A stretch of 64,000 nt of DNA. It comes from Streptomyces neyagawaensis. GTDB lineage: Bacteria > Actinomycetota > Actinomycetes > Streptomycetales > Streptomycetaceae. The stretch's first letter is position 1. Every line of letters starts with the position of its first letter. The stretch spans positions 1-64,000 of the forward strand of contig NZ_JAMGBG010000011.1 in NCBI RefSeq assembly GCF_023516595.1. The letters are read 5' to 3'. The notes below the pieces were generated by a model. It ran no database searches and was not told the origin of the DNA. It saw only the letters and a list, made by a program, of their open reading frames with translations. Below are positions 1 to 8,461 of the stretch, piece by piece. The translations under genes were made by a program, and so were the position numbers.

Positions 1-145
1 GCCCATGGGACGCCTCGTCACCCCCGACGAGGTCGCCGCCGCCATCGTCTACCTGGCGAGCCCGGCGGCGGCGTCCGTCACCGGCACCTCCCTCGCGGTG
101 GACGGCGGCATGCAGGGACTCCGGCTCCGACCGGCGACCTCATGA
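1..145 (+). CDS. SDR-family dehydrogenase, C-terminal end (partial)
   Basis: Only the last 47 or so codons lie inside the window. They read [18 protein letters not shown] and then GTSLAVDGG, the usual C-terminal end of short-chain dehydrogenases (P-x-E-V-A-x-x-I-x-x-L-A-S and the V-D-G-G strand). The TGA stop at 143-145 overlaps the ATG of the downstream aldo/keto reductase (142-144) as ATGA, so the two are translationally coupled. Such pairs occur in sugar (for example L-fucose-type) oxidation pathways, but the substrate cannot be told from this fragment. Confidence 0.85.
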   Translation, partial: PMGRLVTPDEVAAAIVYLASPAAASVTGTSLAVDGGMQGLRLRPATS

Positions 146-1227
146 GGACCAGGACCCTCGGCCGCACCGACGTCGAGGTCACCGAGCTCTCCTACGGCGC
201 CGCCGGCATCGGCAACCTCTACCGGCCGGTGACCGACAAGGAGGCCGCCGCCGCGATCGACGCCGCCTGGGACGCGGGGATCCGCACCTTCGACACGGCA
301 CCCCACTACGGCCTCGGCCTGTCCGAACGCCGCCTCGGCGAGGCCCTGCGCGACCGCCCCCGGGAGTCCTACACCGTCTCCACAAAGGTCGGCCGCCTGC
401 TCGTGCCCGCCGACGGCGACGGCGACGGCCACGGCGCTGGTGACGGCGACGACCTGGCCAACGGCTTCGCCGTCCCCGCGACCCTGCGCCGCGTCTGGGA
501 CTTCAGCGCCGACGGCGTCCGCCGCTCCCTCGAAGCCAGCCTGCACCGCCTGGGCCTGGACCGGGTGGACATCGTCCTCCTCCACGACCCCGACGACCAC
601 GCCGAGCAGGCCCTCGACGAGGCGTACCCGGCACTGGAACGCCTCCGCGGCGAAGGTGTCGTCGGCGCGATCGGCGTCGGCATGAACCAGTCGGCTCTCC
701 CCACCCGCTTCCTGCGCGAGACCGACATCGACGTCGTCCTCCTCGCCGGCCGCTACACCCTCCTCGAACAGGAGGGCCTCACCGAGCTGCTCCCCGAGGC
801 CGCCGCCCGCGGCAGAAGCGTCCTCGCCGGCGGCGTCCTCAACTCGGGCCTCCTCGCCGAGCCCGCCCCTGGTGCCACGTACGACTACGCGCCCGCTCCG
901 GAGCCCGTCCTCGACCGGGCCCGCCGGCTCAAGGCGGTCACCGAACGCCACGGTGTGCCCCTGCGCGCCGCCGCCCTCCACTTCCCGCTCGGCCACCCGG
1001 CGGTCGCGAGCGTCCTCACCGGCGCCCGCTCCACCGACGAGGTGCGCGACACCGTGGAGCAGCTGAGGGCCCCCGTACCGGCCGCCCTCTGGGACGAGCT
1101 GCGCGCGGAGGGTCTGCTCGCCCCGGATGTCCCGGTGCCCACGCCCCGGACGACGCCCCTGGACACGCCGCATGCGCCGCTCGACACGCCCCTTGAGGGA
1201 AGCCCGTCGCCGACGGAACGGTCGTGA
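142..1227 (+). CDS. Aldo/keto reductase (aldose 1-dehydrogenase type)
   Basis: This is a 361-residue NAD(P)-dependent aldo/keto reductase. The N terminus [16 protein letters not shown] is typical. The catalytic Asp and Tyr sit in FDTAPHYG (D51, Y56), the Lys in STKVG (K82), and the [12 protein letters not shown] strand carries the active-site His. The overall form resembles D-threo-aldose/L-fucose 1-dehydrogenases. A low-complexity [13 protein letters not shown] insertion follows the Lys motif. The tail is Pro/Thr-rich and probably disordered. It overlaps the preceding SDR by ATGA, so the two probably act in one carbohydrate oxidation pathway. Substrate is inferred only. Confidence 0.88.
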   Translation: MRTRTLGRTDVEVTELSYGAAGIGNLYRPVTDKEAAAAIDAAWDAGIRTFDTAPHYGLGLSERRLGEALRDRPRESYTVSTKVGRLLVPADGDGDGHGAGDGDDLANGFAVPATLRRVWDFSADGVRRSLEASLHRLGLDRVDIVLLHDPDDHAEQALDEAYPALERLRGEGVVGAIGVGMNQSALPTRFLRETDIDVVLLAGRYTLLEQEGLTELLPEAAARGRSVLAGGVLNSGLLAEPAPGATYDYAPAPEPVLDRARRLKAVTERHGVPLRAAALHFPLGHPAVASVLTGARSTDEVRDTVEQLRAPVPAALWDELRAEGLLAPDVPVPTPRTTPLDTPHAPLDTPLEGSPSPTERS

Positions 1228-1296
1228 GGGTCGCCCCGCCCACCGAGGTCCGCGCCGACGGCGTCGCCGAGTACGAGGCGGGATCAGTGAACGGGG

Positions 1297-2154
1297 TCAG
1301 CCGTCGGCCGGTACCGGGGGAGCGGCGCCCGTCAGCGTGGCCAGCTCGTCGGGGGTGCGCGGACCGGGCGCGTCGTCCGTCAGCAGGCCCCGCTCGCGCA
1401 GGAGCCGGGTGACCGCGATGCCCCAGGGGAGACGCAGCCCCGCCTGCTCGAGGAGGTCCGTGCGGGCCAGCATCGCGGCGACCGGGCCGGTCCGCGCGCC
1501 GGACGGGGTGAGCAGCGCCGCGTCGTCGGCCCACCGCAGCGCCAGATCGACGTCGTGGGTGGCCATCACCACGGTCGTGCCGGACCGGCGGAGCCCGTCC
1601 AGGGTGGCGAGCAGCCGTTCCTGCCCGTCGGGGTCGAGGCCCGCGGTCGGCTCGTCGAGGATCAGCACCCGGGGCCGCATCGCCACGGCGCCGGCGATCG
1701 CGGTCCGCTTGCGCTGGCCGTAGGAGAGCAGATGCGTGGGCCGGTCCGCGAGGGCGGAGATACCGAGCGCGGCGAGCGCCTCGTCCACCCGTATGCGCAC
1801 CTGGTCGTCGGGCAGCCCGAGGTTCAGCGGCCCGAACGACACGTCCTGGGCGACCGACGCCGCGAACAGCTGGTCGTCGGGGTCCTGCACCACCAGTTGG
1901 ACGGTCGTCCGCAGCCCGGTCAGGCCCTTGCGGTCGTACGACACCGGCCGCCCCTCGACCGTCAATTCGCCCGAGTGGGGCCGCAGTCCGCCGCTGAGCA
2001 GCCGCATCAGCGTCGTCTTGCCGCTGCCGTTGCGGCCCAGCAGGGCGAGCGCGCGGCCCTCCCGCACCTCGAAGTCGAGATCGCTGAGCACGGCCGGGCC
2101 GTCCTCGTACGCGAAGGACACACCCCGCAGGGCGACCAGCACGGGCTCGCTCAT
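1297..2154 (-). CDS. cbiO: Cobalt ECF transporter ATPase CbiO
   Basis: ATP-binding subunit (285 aa) of a cobalt energy-coupling-factor importer. Walker A is GRNGSGKTT, the Q-loop lies in VVQDPDDQLF (typical of CbiO/EcfA), the signature is LSYGQRKR, Walker B is VLILDEPTAGLD and the switch His is in MATHD. I start it at the ATG at 2154, which overlaps the cbiQ stop as ATGA; a longer reading frame upstream is only the shadow of cbiQ. It is the last gene of the minus-strand cbiM-N-Q-O operon and should hydrolyse ATP on the cytoplasmic face of CbiQ. A C-terminal extension of about 50 residues follows the ABC domain. Confidence 0.95.
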   Translation of the reverse strand: MSEPVLVALRGVSFAYEDGPAVLSDLDFEVREGRALALLGRNGSGKTTLMRLLSGGLRPHSGELTVEGRPVSYDRKGLTGLRTTVQLVVQDPDDQLFAASVAQDVSFGPLNLGLPDDQVRIRVDEALAALGISALADRPTHLLSYGQRKRTAIAGAVAMRPRVLILDEPTAGLDPDGQERLLATLDGLRRSGTTVVMATHDVDLALRWADDAALLTPSGARTGPVAAMLARTDLLEQAGLRLPWGIAVTRLLRERGLLTDDAPGPRTPDELATLTGAAPPVPADG

Positions 2155-2900
2155 GTCAGCGGCCTTTCCAGGACGAAGGTGAGAGCGGCCACGGCCGCGA
2201 GGAGGACGACACTGGCCGTGGTGAAGCGGGCGGAGACCCGCGCCTCGGGCACCAGGACGCGCAGGGTGCCGTCGTAGCCCCGCCCGGCGAGCCCCGTCTG
2301 GAGCCGCGCCGCCCGGTCGAAGGCCCGCACGAACGCGGTCGCGCCGAGCCCGGCGAGCGACCGCCAGGTGGCGGCCCGTGTGGTGTGCCCGAGCCGGGCC
2401 GCCTGCGCGTCGCGGATCCGGCGGACGGAGTCCAGGAGCAGGAAGCTCATGCGGTACGTCACCAGGGCGACGTCCACCACCGGCGCGGGCACCCCGGCCC
2501 GCACCAGCCGCGGCAGCAGATCCGACATCGGGGTGGTGAACGCGAACAGCAGGACGCCCAGGGAGGCGGCTGAGGTCCGCAGCAGCAGCTCCGCCGCACG
2601 GACCGGACCGCCCTCGGCGAGGGTCACGAAACCGTCGGGCCCGCCGACCTGGACGAGCAGGGGCAGCGCCCCGGTCACACAGAACCCGAGCGGCACCCGG
2701 TAGGCGCGCCACAGCCGGCGGCGCGGCACGCCGGCCGGTCCGAGCAGCACGACGAGCGACGTCAGCAGGACCAGGGCCGCGCCGGGCCAGGGCGGCAGTG
2801 AGATCGCGAGCACGGTGAGGCCGAGCCCGAGCACGGCCTTGTCCACGGGATGGCGGCGGCGCCAGCGACTGCTGTGCGCCGCCTCGTCGATCGGCAGCAC
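2151..2900 (-). CDS. cbiQ: Cobalt ECF transporter transmembrane protein CbiQ
   Basis: Transmembrane coupling (T) subunit, about 249 aa, with several hydrophobic segments (VLGLGLTVLAIS, ALVLLTSLVVLLG, SLGVLLFAFTTPM). The CbiQ-type motif is DLLPRLVRAGVPAPVVDVALVTYR, with the A-R-G coupling helix near LAGRGYDG. The likely start is GTG at 2900 (VLPIDEAAHSS), 7 bases after the cbiN stop. The longer frame from 3068 would run through cbiN and is not credible. The stop overlaps the cbiO ATG. It transmits ATP hydrolysis by CbiO to the CbiM/CbiN substrate module. Confidence 0.93.
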   Translation of the reverse strand: MLPIDEAAHSSRWRRRHPVDKAVLGLGLTVLAISLPPWPGAALVLLTSLVVLLGPAGVPRRRLWRAYRVPLGFCVTGALPLLVQVGGPDGFVTLAEGGPVRAAELLLRTSAASLGVLLFAFTTPMSDLLPRLVRAGVPAPVVDVALVTYRMSFLLLDSVRRIRDAQAARLGHTTRAATWRSLAGLGATAFVRAFDRAARLQTGLAGRGYDGTLRVLVPEARVSARFTTASVVLLAAVAALTFVLERPLT

Positions 2901-2907
2901 GGGGGCG

Positions 2908-3264
2908 TCAGACCTCTTCGGCGCCGGATTCGGCCGTCTTCGCGGTCTCCTGCCGCGCCAGCGCCCTCGCCTCACCCTGGCGGCGGCCCCGGTGCAGGCC
3001 GAAGTAGTAGGCGAGGACGCCCGCGCCGAGGGCGGCCTGGAGGGAGAACAGAGCGGACTCGATCTCACCGGAGGGCGGCTCGTACAGGGGGGAGAACCAC
3101 GGCTTGTAGTCCGGCTCGATCTCGGTGATCGCGCTCTCGGCCTCCCCGTCCGCCCCCGTGAAGGGCTCCTTCTTGTGGTCGCCGAGCCCGAGTGCCAGCG
3201 GCAGCACGGCGAGCGCGGCCACGACGAGCAGCAGCAGGAGGTTGATCTTCGTGTTCCGGCTCAT
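2908..3264 (-). CDS. cbiN: Cobalt transport accessory protein CbiN
   Basis: A small (118 aa) two-helix membrane protein. The N-terminal helix [20 protein letters not shown] is followed by an extracytoplasmic loop with [12 protein letters not shown] and the conserved [18 protein letters not shown], then a second helix [13 protein letters not shown] and a charged tail. The loop pattern is diagnostic of CbiN, which inserts into CbiM and is needed for Co2+ loading. The ATG at 3264 overlaps the cbiM stop (ATGA). Presence of a separate cbiN argues for cobalt rather than nickel as substrate. Confidence 0.93.
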   Translation of the reverse strand: MSRNTKINLLLLLVVAALAVLPLALGLGDHKKEPFTGADGEAESAITEIEPDYKPWFSPLYEPPSGEIESALFSLQAALGAGVLAYYFGLHRGRRQGEARALARQETAKTAESGAEEV

Positions 3265-3959
3265 CGCGCCACCGCCTCGGTCGTCGTGTCCCGCTTGCCC
3301 GCCACGAGCACCCCGAGCCGCGTCAGCTCGCCCTTGCTCGACTGCGCCAGGAGCCGCATCACGAGCACCGTGAGCAGGCCCTCGCTCACCGCGAGGGGGA
3401 GCTGGGTGACGGCGAAGATGGAACCGAACTTGCCTAGCGCGCCCAGGAATCCGCTGCTCGGGTCCGGGAACGCGAGCGCGAGCTGGACGCTGGTGACGCA
3501 GTAGGTGGACAGGTCGGCGAAGAACGCGCCGAAGAACACCGCGACCATCAACGGTACGTCGTAGCGCCGCAGCAGTCTGTAGACGGCGTACCCGACCCAG
3601 GGGCCGACGATCGCCATGGAGAAGACGTTCGCGCCGAGCGTGGTCAGGCCGCCGTGGGCGAGCAGCAGGGCCTGGAAGAGCAGGGTGATGGTGCCCAGCA
3701 CCGCCATGATCGGCGGCCGGAACAGGATGGCGCCCAGTCCCGTGCCGGTGGGGTGGGAGCAACTACCGGTGACGGACGGCAGCTTCAGCGCGGACAGGAC
3801 GAAGGTGAAGGCTCCTGAGGCACCGAGCAGCAGCGTGCTCTCCGGGTGCTCCCTGACCTCACGGGTGAGTGACCGTACTCCGTGGACGACGAACGGCGTG
3901 GACGCGACACCCCAGGCGATCGCGTGCGCCGGAGGAAGGAAACCCTCGGCTATGTGCAT
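3261..3959 (-). CDS. cbiM: Cobalt ECF transporter substrate-binding protein CbiM
   Basis: Substrate-capture membrane subunit, 232 aa. It begins [17 protein letters not shown]; the free N terminus with His2 forms the metal site in CbiM/NikM. The conserved [19 protein letters not shown] loop supplies a second metal-ligand His. Six or seven hydrophobic segments follow. It is the first gene of the operon and lies about 40 bases downstream of a cobalamin riboswitch, so cobalt uptake should shut off when B12 is plentiful. Confidence 0.95.
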   Translation of the reverse strand: MHIAEGFLPPAHAIAWGVASTPFVVHGVRSLTREVREHPESTLLLGASGAFTFVLSALKLPSVTGSCSHPTGTGLGAILFRPPIMAVLGTITLLFQALLLAHGGLTTLGANVFSMAIVGPWVGYAVYRLLRRYDVPLMVAVFFGAFFADLSTYCVTSVQLALAFPDPSSGFLGALGKFGSIFAVTQLPLAVSEGLLTVLVMRLLAQSSKGELTRLGVLVAGKRDTTTEAVAR

Positions 3960-3997
3960 GGCTCAGCAGACCCTCTCCAGCACCTCGTGGATGGTTG

Positions 3998-4170
3998 ACG
4001 TGCCTTGGCCGGTCTCCTGGCTGACGGGTACCACCGCCCGTGCTCCGCCTTCCCGGGTCACAAGGACCCAGTGGCTGTCCGTGAGGACTGGAGCCGGACT
4101 TCCCGATCACAGTGGCGAGGGCCGCACCGGCATCACACCGGATTTCCCGTTCACCAAGGCGTGGTGACAG
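3998..4170 (-). promoter_or_regulatory. Cobalamin (B12) riboswitch upstream of cbiM
   Basis: Read on the minus strand, the leader contains, in order, GGGAAATCCGGTG, a GCCGGTGCGGCCC helix, CGCCACTG, a GGGAAGTCCGG element, a second CCACTGGGTC, CCGGGAAGGCG and CAGCCAGGAGACCGGCC. This is the canonical B12-box order of Rfam-type cobalamin riboswitches. It ends about 40 bases before the cbiM ATG, so it probably controls translation initiation or early termination of the cobalt importer. Boundaries are approximate. Confidence 0.92.
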
Positions 4171-4321
4171 TAGTGCCCGCACAAGGCCGCTGACAAGCGC
4201 AGACAGGGGCGTGACGGCGGTGGTGAACAGCTCACACCCCGGCGCACGCCCCAGCCGTCCCACGCGGCGCACACCACAGGAGGCCCAACGCCCCTGCCCC
4301 ATAGGGCGGATTTGCCGGTAT

Positions 4322-4353
4322 GGCGGCCCTCCCGGTGCCGAGGGCCGCCTTTT
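4322..4353 (+). terminator. Terminator-like hairpin in the ycnI leader
   Basis: GGCGGCCCT and AGGGCCGCC form a perfect 9-bp stem with a 10-base loop, followed directly by TTTT. It reads as an intrinsic terminator only on the plus strand, yet no plus-strand gene precedes it and ycnI starts 62 bases later. It may therefore be an attenuator in the ycnI leader. A smaller CGCCC/GGGCG hairpin lies just upstream. Confidence 0.55.
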
Positions 4354-4415
4354 GCCGGTGCGCGGACCCTGCGCTTGAATGCAGGCTTCGCACCTTCGGC
4401 ACAAGGGAGTCAGCT

Positions 4416-5150
4416 GTGCACCGCCCGACCCTGGCACGCAGCACGCGCCGTCTCGGCGTCCTCACCGCGACCGCGCTCGCGGTCGCCGTCGCCGCCGCGG
4501 CACCGGCCGCGGCCCACGCGGAGGTCGAGGCGGAGGGCGCCCGCGCCCTCGACCAGAACGTCGAGCTGACCTTCTCCGCCGAGTCGGAGTCCGCCTCGGC
4601 CGGCATCACGAAGCTGGAGGTGATCCTGCCGAAGGGCATCGCCCCCGCCGACGTCACCTACGAAGAGGGGCCCAAAGGCTGGAAGTTCGCCGCCACAGAC
4701 CGGGGCTACACCGTCTCCGGACCGAAGCTCGCGGTGGGGGAGGACGCCGAGTACGAGGTCACCGTACGGCAGTTGCCCGACGCCGAGTCGCTCGTGTTCA
4801 AGACCCTGCAGTCCTACAGCGACGGCAAGGTGGACCGCTGGATCGAACTGGACGACTCCGGCGGCGACGGGCACGGCCATGGCCACCCCGCGCCCCGTCT
4901 GGACCTGAAGCCCGCCGCGTCCGGCGCGAAGCTCGTCAGCCCCACCCCCAGCCCTTCGGAGGAGCCCTCGACAGCGTCCCCTTCAGAGGAGCCCAGCGCC
5001 GAGAAGACCCCGGCGCCGTCGGCGAAGCCCGCGGCGGACGACACCGACGACGGCATTCCCCTGGCCGTCCCCGTCGGTATCGGCGCGGCCGTCCTCGTCC
5101 TCGGCGGCGGCCTGTGGTGGTGGCGAAGCCGCCGCGAGGGCTCCGCCTGA
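4416..5150 (+). CDS. YcnI/DUF1775-like membrane-anchored surface protein
   Basis: About 244 aa from a GTG start preceded by AAGGGAGT. A Sec signal peptide (LGVLTATALAVAVAAAAPAAAHA) ends in AHA; the exposed His after cleavage is the copper-binding feature of YcnI proteins. A beta-sandwich follows with the DUF1775-like ITKLEVILPKGI, GWKFAATDRGYTV and AEYEVTVRQLP. Then come a GHGHGHP His stretch, a Ser/Pro/Glu-rich linker, and a single C-terminal helix with WWWRSRR as stop-transfer. The protein should be extracytoplasmic and tail-anchored. The setting between cobalt and nickel importers and the His-rich stretch suggest metal handling; which metal is unknown. Confidence 0.82.
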   Translation: MHRPTLARSTRRLGVLTATALAVAVAAAAPAAAHAEVEAEGARALDQNVELTFSAESESASAGITKLEVILPKGIAPADVTYEEGPKGWKFAATDRGYTVSGPKLAVGEDAEYEVTVRQLPDAESLVFKTLQSYSDGKVDRWIELDDSGGDGHGHGHPAPRLDLKPAASGAKLVSPTPSPSEEPSTASPSEEPSAEKTPAPSAKPAADDTDDGIPLAVPVGIGAAVLVLGGGLWWWRSRREGSA

Positions 5151-5306
5151 CCCTTCGTCGACGCGAACGGCCGGGTGCCTGCTGTCGATTGGGCGCACCG
5201 GCCCGGCCTTGGGCACCCGCTGAGCCGCACGGACCCTGCATCGAGTGCTTCCGGGCTTCGGCCGCGGGGCCTGCCGCGACCTGACCGAAACGTGGCACGG
5301 GCTTTA

Positions 5307-5323
5307 CTGCGACTTACTTGCAG
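5307..5323. promoter_or_regulatory. Nur-like operator upstream of the NiCoT gene
   Basis: CTGCGACTTACTTGCAG is an imperfect palindrome spaced like the published Nur box (tTGCaa-N5-ttGCAA) and matches 9 of its 12 defined positions. It lies 62 bases before the permease ATG. Nur is the nickel-responsive Fur-family repressor of streptomycetes. Direct in sequence: the palindrome. Inferred: that Nur binds it. Confidence 0.5.
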
Positions 5324-5384
5324 CTACTCATCACCGGCACAAGGCTGAGGGGGCCGACCGCTCGACGACAGAAGGCGCACGTCC

Positions 5385-6509
5385 ATGGCCACAGCCTCCG
5401 AGACCGCCCGCCCGGCCCCCGCCGGGGAGGGCGGCTTCTCCTGGCGTCGGATCCGCGCCTCTCTGACCCGCGAGGAGTGGGCGAGCCTCGGCGCGATGGC
5501 CGCGTTCATCCTGGCCCTGCACCTCGTCGGCTGGTTCACGCTGGTCGTGATCGTGGCCCCCGAGCACTACAGCGTCGGCAGCAGGACCTTCGGCATCGGC
5601 ATGGGCGTCACCGCCTACACCCTCGGCATGCGGCACGCCTTCGACGCCGACCACATCGCGGCCATCGACAACACCACCCGCACGCTGATGAGCGAGGGGC
5701 GACGGCCGCTGTCGGTCGGCTTCTGGTTCTCCCTCGGCCACTCGTCGGTCGTCTTCGCCCTCACCTTCCTGCTCTCCCTCGGCGTCAAGGCGCTCGCCGG
5801 GCCGACCCGGAACGCGGACTCCGGACTGCACGCCGTCACCGGCTGGATCGGCGCCACCGTCTCCGGGACGTTCCTGTACGCCATCGCGATCGTCAACCTG
5901 GTGATCATGGCGGGCATCTGGAAAGTGTTCCGCGCCATGCGGGCGGGCTCCTACGACGAGGCCGCGCTGGAGGAACAGCTGAACAAGCGGGGCCTCTTGA
6001 ACCGGCTCCTCGGCCGGCTGATGCGGTCCATCACCAAGCCGTGGCAGATGTATCCGCTCGGGCTGCTCTTCGGCCTCGGCTTCGACACGGCCACGGAGGT
6101 CGCGCTGCTGGTGCTGGCGGGATCGGGCGCGGCCTCGGGACTGCCCTGGTACGCGATCCTGTGCCTGCCCGTCCTGTTCGCGGCCGGCATGTCACTGCTC
6201 GACACGATCGACGGCTCGTTCATGAACTTCGCCTACGGCTGGGCGTTCTCCCAGCCGGTCCGCAAGGTCTACTACAACCTCACCGTCACCGGCCTCTCGG
6301 TCGCCGTCGCCCTCATCATCGGCACGGTCGAACTGCTCGGCCTCATCACCGAGAAGACCCACCTCCACGGCCCGTTCTGGGACCGGGTCGCCGGCGTCGA
6401 CCTCAACACCGTCGGCTATGTCGTCGTCGCCCTCTTCTTCGCGACCTGGGTGATCGCCCTGCTGGTGTGGCGCCTCGCCCGGATCGAGGAGAAGTGGACA
6501 ACGGGCTGA
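5385..6509 (+). CDS. NiCoT-family nickel/cobalt permease (HoxN/NixA type)
   Basis: A 374-aa secondary transporter with eight or so hydrophobic helices. Its signature is RHAFDADHIAAIDNTTR, whose His/Asp residues bind Ni2+/Co2+ in HoxN/NixA. Further family motifs are GFWFSLGHSSVV, LGLLFGLGFDTATEV and MSLLDTIDGSFMNFAYGW. It imports Ni2+ and/or Co2+ across the cytoplasmic membrane. The Nur-like operator points to nickel control, complementing the B12-controlled cobalt importer 1.4 kb away. The ATG at 5385 has no strong ribosome-binding site; the context and conserved distance to the first helix support it. Confidence 0.93.
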   Translation: MATASETARPAPAGEGGFSWRRIRASLTREEWASLGAMAAFILALHLVGWFTLVVIVAPEHYSVGSRTFGIGMGVTAYTLGMRHAFDADHIAAIDNTTRTLMSEGRRPLSVGFWFSLGHSSVVFALTFLLSLGVKALAGPTRNADSGLHAVTGWIGATVSGTFLYAIAIVNLVIMAGIWKVFRAMRAGSYDEAALEEQLNKRGLLNRLLGRLMRSITKPWQMYPLGLLFGLGFDTATEVALLVLAGSGAASGLPWYAILCLPVLFAAGMSLLDTIDGSFMNFAYGWAFSQPVRKVYYNLTVTGLSVAVALIIGTVELLGLITEKTHLHGPFWDRVAGVDLNTVGYVVVALFFATWVIALLVWRLARIEEKWTTG

Positions 6510-6561
6510 ACTCCGCGATTTCGTGTGTGAGTCGCCGGGGGAGCCGTCCGATCCGGTGTCG

Positions 6562-7878
6562 TCAGAGGCCCGCGTGGAGTCCGTCCGTGAGTCGTCCATG
6601 GCTGTGGCGCCAGCCCGTCGGGACCCGTAGGGCGTCCGCCAGATGCGGGTGGCCGAGGGGCAGGTCGGAGTGCACATGGGGCGCGGGCGACGTCGGCCAC
6701 AGCCGCACGGCCAGCAGCGCCGCGGCCAGCGCGATCGTCCCCAGGGCGAGCGTCGTCCAGTCGAGTCCGGCCGTCGCGCCGAGCCAGCCGGCCAACGGAT
6801 AGGTCAGCAGCCAGCAGCCGTGCGAGAGGGAGAACTGGGCGGCGAACGCGGCCGTGCGCTCCCCGGCCGGCACGGACCGCCGGATCAGCCGCCCGGTCGG
6901 CGTGAGCACCGCCGAGCACGCCGCGCCGAACGCGGCCCACACGCCGAGCAGCGCGGGCACCCGCCACGCGCCGCCCGGTGCCGCGGTGACGGCACCCAGA
7001 CCGGCGAAGACGACCGTCAGCAGCAGCGCGGCCGGCAGCATCACCGCCCGGTCCGGCACCCGGTCCAGCAGCCGAGGCAGTGCCAGCGCCACCACCATCG
7101 ACCCGGCCCCGTACGCGCCGAGCGCCAGCGGTACGGCGCCCTCGGACAGGCCCAGCACATCGCGGACGTAGACCACGGAGTTGACGGTGACCATCGCGCC
7201 GGCCGCGGCGACCGCGAGGTCCAGGGCGAGGAGCGCCCGCAGCCGGGGGACGGCGAGGAAGCCGCGGATGCCCGAGCGTCGACCGACCCCGGGCCCGGGG
7301 CGTGCCGTGCGTTCGGGCAGCACGGCCGAGACGACCAGCGCGGCCGACGCGAGGAAGCCGAGAACGGTACCGCTGAACAGCCAGTTGTAGGTGATGACGG
7401 ACAACAGGGCCGCCGCGAGCGCGGGGGAGAAGAGGCTCTCCAGGTCGTAGGCGAGACGGGACATCGACAGCGCCCGCGTGTAGGCGCGCTCCTCGGGCAG
7501 CACATCGGGGATCACGGCCTGGAACGTCGGCGTGAACACCGCGGACGCCGACTGGAGGAGGAACACCAGGACGTACACCTGCCACACCGAGTCCACGAAC
7601 GGCAGGAACACCGCGACCCCGGCACGCACCAGGTCCGCCGACACCATGAGCGCCCGGCGCGGCAGCCGGTCCGCGATCGCGCCGACGGCCGGGGCGACCG
7701 TCACGTACGCCACCATCTTGATCGCCAGCGCGGTGCCCAGCACGGACCCGGCGGCGGCGCCCGCCAGGTCGTACGCCAGCAGCCCCAGGGCGACGGTCGC
7801 GAGCCCCGTACCCAGCAGTGCGATGACCTGGGCGGCGAACAGATGCCGATAGGTGCGGTGACGCAGGACGGCGAGCAT
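6562..7878 (-). CDS. MFS transporter (putative efflux) paired with ArsR
   Basis: A 438-aa 12-helix major-facilitator protein. It has the RHRTYRHLFAAQVIALLGTG start seen in the drug/metal-exporter-like MFS_1 group, the loop motif ADRLPRRALMVSADLVRAG between helices 2 and 3, and ALDLAVAAAGAMVTVNSVVYVRDVLG. I start it at ATG 7878, preceded on the minus strand by AGAGGGGAG; the longer frame up to 8013 would cross the operator. It diverges from an ArsR gene, so it is probably de-repressed by the ligand of that regulator and exports it. Substrate (metal or drug) is not determinable. Confidence 0.85.
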   Translation of the reverse strand: MLAVLRHRTYRHLFAAQVIALLGTGLATVALGLLAYDLAGAAAGSVLGTALAIKMVAYVTVAPAVGAIADRLPRRALMVSADLVRAGVAVFLPFVDSVWQVYVLVFLLQSASAVFTPTFQAVIPDVLPEERAYTRALSMSRLAYDLESLFSPALAAALLSVITYNWLFSGTVLGFLASAALVVSAVLPERTARPGPGVGRRSGIRGFLAVPRLRALLALDLAVAAAGAMVTVNSVVYVRDVLGLSEGAVPLALGAYGAGSMVVALALPRLLDRVPDRAVMLPAALLLTVVFAGLGAVTAAPGGAWRVPALLGVWAAFGAACSAVLTPTGRLIRRSVPAGERTAAFAAQFSLSHGCWLLTYPLAGWLGATAGLDWTTLALGTIALAAALLAVRLWPTSPAPHVHSDLPLGHPHLADALRVPTGWRHSHGRLTDGLHAGL

Positions 7879-7989
7879 ACGGGCGGCTCCCCTCTGCACG
7901 AAGGCTCGGCGTGACGGCCTCGGGCGACGGCACGGGCGACGGCGCGGCGTGACGGTCGAAGCGACGGCGCATGATGTCCTCCGAGTGTA

Positions 7990-8021
7990 GCCATCATGTG
8001 CGCATCTGCGCACATGATGGC
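7990..8021. promoter_or_regulatory. 32-bp palindromic operator between MFS and arsR genes
   Basis: The two arms GCCATCATGTGCGCA and TGCGCACATGATGGC are exact inverse complements around a 2-base TC centre. ArsR/SmtB repressors bind such 12-2-12-like sites. It sits between the divergent MFS gene and the arsR gene and probably controls both. The GCGCA-NN-TGCGC core recurs at 8136-8147 and 8464-8475. Confidence 0.85.
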
Positions 8022-8099
8022 CCTGGAGTCGCCGTCGCTTCGGCCGTCTCGACCGTCACGATCGGCCCACGGTCCGGCAGATGGCTCTAGGCTGGCCTC

Positions 8100-8459
8100 A
8101 TGCCAGAACGCCACGCCGTGTCACCTGCACCCGGTGCGCATCTGCGCGCTCCCGACAGCGCGCGGCTCACCGAGGCGACCGGGGTGTTCGCGATGCTCTC
8201 CGACGTCACCCGGCTGCATCTGCTGTGGCTCCTCGCGCAGGGCGAGTCCGACGTCGGATCCCTGGCCGAACGCTGCGACGCGTCCCGGACCGCGGTCAGC
8301 CAGCACCTCGCGAAGCTGCGGCTCGCCGGGCTCGTGCAAACCCGCCGCGAGGGGCGCCACATCCACTACAGCCTCAGCGACGGACATCTGCGGCGCCTGG
8401 TCGTCGAGGCCCTCAGCCACGCCGACCACCGCGTCAGCGGACAGGCGCCCCACGACTGA
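8100..8459 (+). CDS. ArsR/SmtB-family transcriptional repressor
   Basis: A 119-aa winged-helix protein. The ArsR core is FAMLSDVTRLHLLWLLAQGE, the recognition helix is CDASRTAVSQHLAKLRLAGLV and the wing is TRREGRHIHYSLSD. The only cysteine is in RCDASR, near the position of the metal-binding ELCVC of classic ArsR, but the paired Cys is missing. A His-containing C terminus (EALSHADHRVSG) resembles alpha5-type SmtB/NmtR/CmtR-like sites. No Shine-Dalgarno is visible before the ATG, so the transcript may be leaderless, or a downstream start may be used. It should repress itself and the divergent MFS gene. Confidence 0.9.
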   Translation: MPERHAVSPAPGAHLRAPDSARLTEATGVFAMLSDVTRLHLLWLLAQGESDVGSLAERCDASRTAVSQHLAKLRLAGLVQTRREGRHIHYSLSDGHLRRLVVEALSHADHRVSGQAPHD

Positions 8460-8461
8460 CC

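Noticed and set aside
49..1173. Long minus-strand open frame opposite the aldo/keto reductase
   Set aside because: Ala/Gly/Val-rich mirror of a high-GC gene with no domain pattern; the plus-strand gene is clearly real.
5172..5219. CGGGTGCC/GGCACCCG hairpin after the YcnI-like gene as a riboswitch
   Set aside because: Lacks conserved elements of any riboswitch class I can recognise; at most a terminator-like stem.
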